A stretch of 8,125 nt of DNA from JAGNRR01 sp964612525 (GTDB lineage: Bacteria > Bacteroidota > Bacteroidia > Chitinophagales > Chitinophagaceae): positions 1 to 8,125 of the forward strand of contig CAZTCQ010000100.1 in assembly GCA_964612525.1 (NCBI GenBank), read 5' to 3'. Positions 6,447-8,125 of this stretch are shown piece by piece (the first letter of the stretch is position 1; every line of letters starts with the position of its first letter). Below the pieces are notes generated by a model that was given only the letters and a program-made list of their open reading frames with translations, made no database searches and had not been told where the DNA came from. A program made the position numbers and the translations under genes.

Positions 6447-8125
6447 ATGTGCTATTTTAGTAGGGTGAAAAAATGTTTATTCTTACTACTCTTTCTTTCC
6501 AACATTACTGTCGCTCAGGACCTACATAAATTAGTGAATCCTTTTATCGGCACGGGTGGTCATGGTCATACTTTTCCTGGAGCTACGGCACCTTTTGGTT
6601 TTTGTCAGCTTAGTCCTGATACGCGTATTGATGGAAGTTGGGACGGTTGTGGTGGTTATCACTATTCTGATTCTGTGATTTATGGGTTTAGCCACACTCA
6701 TCTGAGTGGCACCGGCGTAAGTGATTATGGCGATATTTTATTAATGCCCGTCACGCGTAAAATGCGTCTGGACGACTATCAATACAAGAGTAATTTTTTA
6801 CACAAAAGTGAAAAAGCGGAGGCGGGTTATTATCGAGTTTTTTTAGAGCAAACTAGAGTAGGGGTAGAGCTCACCACGAGCAGGCGTTGTGGTTTTCATC
6901 AATATACTTTTGCTAAAAATGATGAGCACTACGTTGTACTTGATTTAGCTCATAGAGATGAGCTATTAGAAAGTAGAATGGATATGGTAGATAATCACAC
7001 GATTCGAGGGTATCGTTTTTCAAAAGCGTGGGCCACGAATCAAAAAGTATTTTTTGAAATAAAGTTCGAGCAAGAGATAGAACGCATACTGTATGAGCCA
7101 ACACAAATGGGGAGTAAAACGCAGGCAATTTCATTACAAAATAGTCCGCGAGCTTTGATTAAATTAAAAAATAAAAAAGGTGCTCAAATTGTGAAAATGA
7201 AAGTTGGATTAAGCGGCGTAGATATGAAAGGTGCTCAGAAAAATTTAGAGAAAGAGATACCGCATTGGGATTTTAATAAAACTAAAAAGTGGGTACAGGA
7301 TGAATGGGAGAAAGAGCTGAGTAAGATTGAAGTTTCAGACGAAGACAAGTCTCAAATGGATAATGTTATTTATGCCAAACTGCCTGCCTACAAAAAATCA
7401 AAAGACGACAAAAAAGTAATTTTCTACACTGCTTTGTATCACTGTATGATTGCGCCCAATATTTATTCCGATGTAGATGGACGTTATCGAGGTCGTGATG
7501 ATAAAATTCATAGCACCAATGGTGAGTTTGATTATTACACGGTCTTCTCTTTGTGGGATACTTACCGTGCGTTGCATCCTTTACTAACCATTATAGATAA
7601 AAAACGAACCAACGATTTTATAAAAACATTTATAAAACAATATGAACAAGGCGGTCGTTTGCCCGTTTGGGAATTGAGCAGTAATGAAACGAATTGCATG
7701 ATAGGTTACCATGCTGTAAGTGTAATATGGGATGCTTACAATAAAGGCATTAGAGATTACGATGCAGAGAAAGCTTTTGAAGCAATGAAAAGTATTGCTA
7801 CTGAAGACAGCGAAGCCTTGAAATCTTATATGAAGTATGGTTATGTGCGCGCAGAGGACGATCATGAAAGTGTAAGCAAAACCTTAGAGTATGCCTATGA
7901 CGATTGGTGCATTGCACAAATGGCAAAAGCACTTGGCAAAGAAGAAGATTATAAAGAATTTACGAAACGATCGCACAATTGGATAAACGTTTATGACCCA
8001 ACCACTGGTTTTATGCGCGCAAGAAAAAACTCTACATTGATAAAACCATTCTCTCCCTACTTGGTTGATAATAATTATACCGAGGCGAACGCTTGGCAGT
8101 ATAGTTTTTATGTGCCGCATGAAAT
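6447..8125 (+). CDS. Secreted GH92 alpha-mannosidase, 3' end outside window
   Basis: The frame is open to the right edge with no stop (559 complete codons); families of this type usually run to roughly 750 residues. A signal peptide precedes VAQD (cut near residue 23). Family GH92 marks are NPFIGTGGHGHTFPGATAPFG (31-51), YGFSHTHLSGTG (79-90), NIYSDVDGRYRGRD (338-351), SLWDTYRALHPL (368-379), LPVWELSSNETNCMIGYH (405-422, where the general-acid Glu is expected) and HESVSKTLEYAYDDW from 473. The His473-Glu474 pair resembles the +1 subsite motif linked to alpha-1,2-mannosidases, so that linkage is the best guess. GH92 enzymes are calcium-dependent inverting exo-mannosidases; the catalytic base region (GNDD-type motif) lies beyond the window. 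ATG 6447 abuts the previous TAA. GTG 6465 is an alternative that gives a neater signal peptide starting MKKCLFLLL. No SusC/SusD pair is seen nearby. Confidence 0.92.
   Translation, partial: MCYFSRVKKCLFLLLFLSNITVAQDLHKLVNPFIGTGGHGHTFPGATAPFGFCQLSPDTRIDGSWDGCGGYHYSDSVIYGFSHTHLSGTGVSDYGDILLMPVTRKMRLDDYQYKSNFLHKSEKAEAGYYRVFLEQTRVGVELTTSRRCGFHQYTFAKNDEHYVVLDLAHRDELLESRMDMVDNHTIRGYRFSKAWATNQKVFFEIKFEQEIERILYEPTQMGSKTQAISLQNSPRALIKLKNKKGAQIVKMKVGLSGVDMKGAQKNLEKEIPHWDFNKTKKWVQDEWEKELSKIEVSDEDKSQMDNVIYAKLPAYKKSKDDKKVIFYTALYHCMIAPNIYSDVDGRYRGRDDKIHSTNGEFDYYTVFSLWDTYRALHPLLTIIDKKRTNDFIKTFIKQYEQGGRLPVWELSSNETNCMIGYHAVSVIWDAYNKGIRDYDAEKAFEAMKSIATEDSEALKSYMKYGYVRAEDDHESVSKTLEYAYDDWCIAQMAKALGKEEDYKEFTKRSHNWINVYDPTTGFMRARKNSTLIKPFSPYLVDNNYTEANAWQYSFYVPHE

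Noticed and set aside
7584..8120. Minus-strand open frames inside the mannosidase gene
   Set aside because: The + strand carries an unbroken GH92 frame with conserved motifs throughout; the antisense frames are incidental.

Overview
The window comes from an AT-rich genome that looks like a member of the Bacteroidota, probably a Flavobacteriia-type marine or environmental organism. The signs are A-rich leaders with no clear Shine-Dalgarno sequences, secreted proteins whose predicted signal cleavage sites run into Q (SA|Q, FS|Q, VA|Q), outer-membrane beta-barrel genes, a family GH92 mannosidase and exported methionine sulfoxide reductases. All nine genes lie on the + strand with very short gaps. 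Coding fills almost the whole window; no stretch over 100 bases lacks a gene. I saw no tRNA, rRNA, CRISPR array, insertion sequence or phage gene.

Layout. Positions 1-819 hold the 3' part of an RmlD-like sugar-nucleotide reductase (extended SDR) that begins left of the window. Positions 828-1946 encode an FAD-dependent oxidoreductase of the geranylgeranyl-reductase-like class, apparently starting at TTG. Next come msrB (1891-2478) and msrA (2489-3190), both with N-terminal export signals, so both halves of the methionine sulfoxide repair pair probably act outside the cytoplasm. Two tandem paralogous beta-barrel proteins of unknown function follow (3219-4004 and 4017-4760), then a secreted YceI-domain protein (4793-5338). 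A strong intrinsic terminator (5353-5387) closes this run. Only about 12 bases after its T-tract a second pair begins: an ATP-grasp ligase-like protein with a Trp-rich N-terminal segment (5400-6446), directly abutted by a GH92 alpha-mannosidase (6447 onward) cut by the right edge.

How the parts may work together. The central block msrB-msrA-barrel-barrel-YceI consists only of exported envelope proteins on one strand, with gaps of 10-32 bases, ending in a terminator. It reads as a single envelope-maintenance transcription unit. Its assignment to oxidative repair is secure for the Msr pair; a role for the barrels and YceI in the same process is inference from position alone. The two leading genes are likely cytoplasmic metabolic enzymes that may be co-transcribed. 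I found no clearly new defence or mobile system. The most unusual features are the duplicated barrels, a 9-residue tail on the first barrel that looks like a lost stop codon, and the terminator placed almost on the start codon of the ATP-grasp gene.
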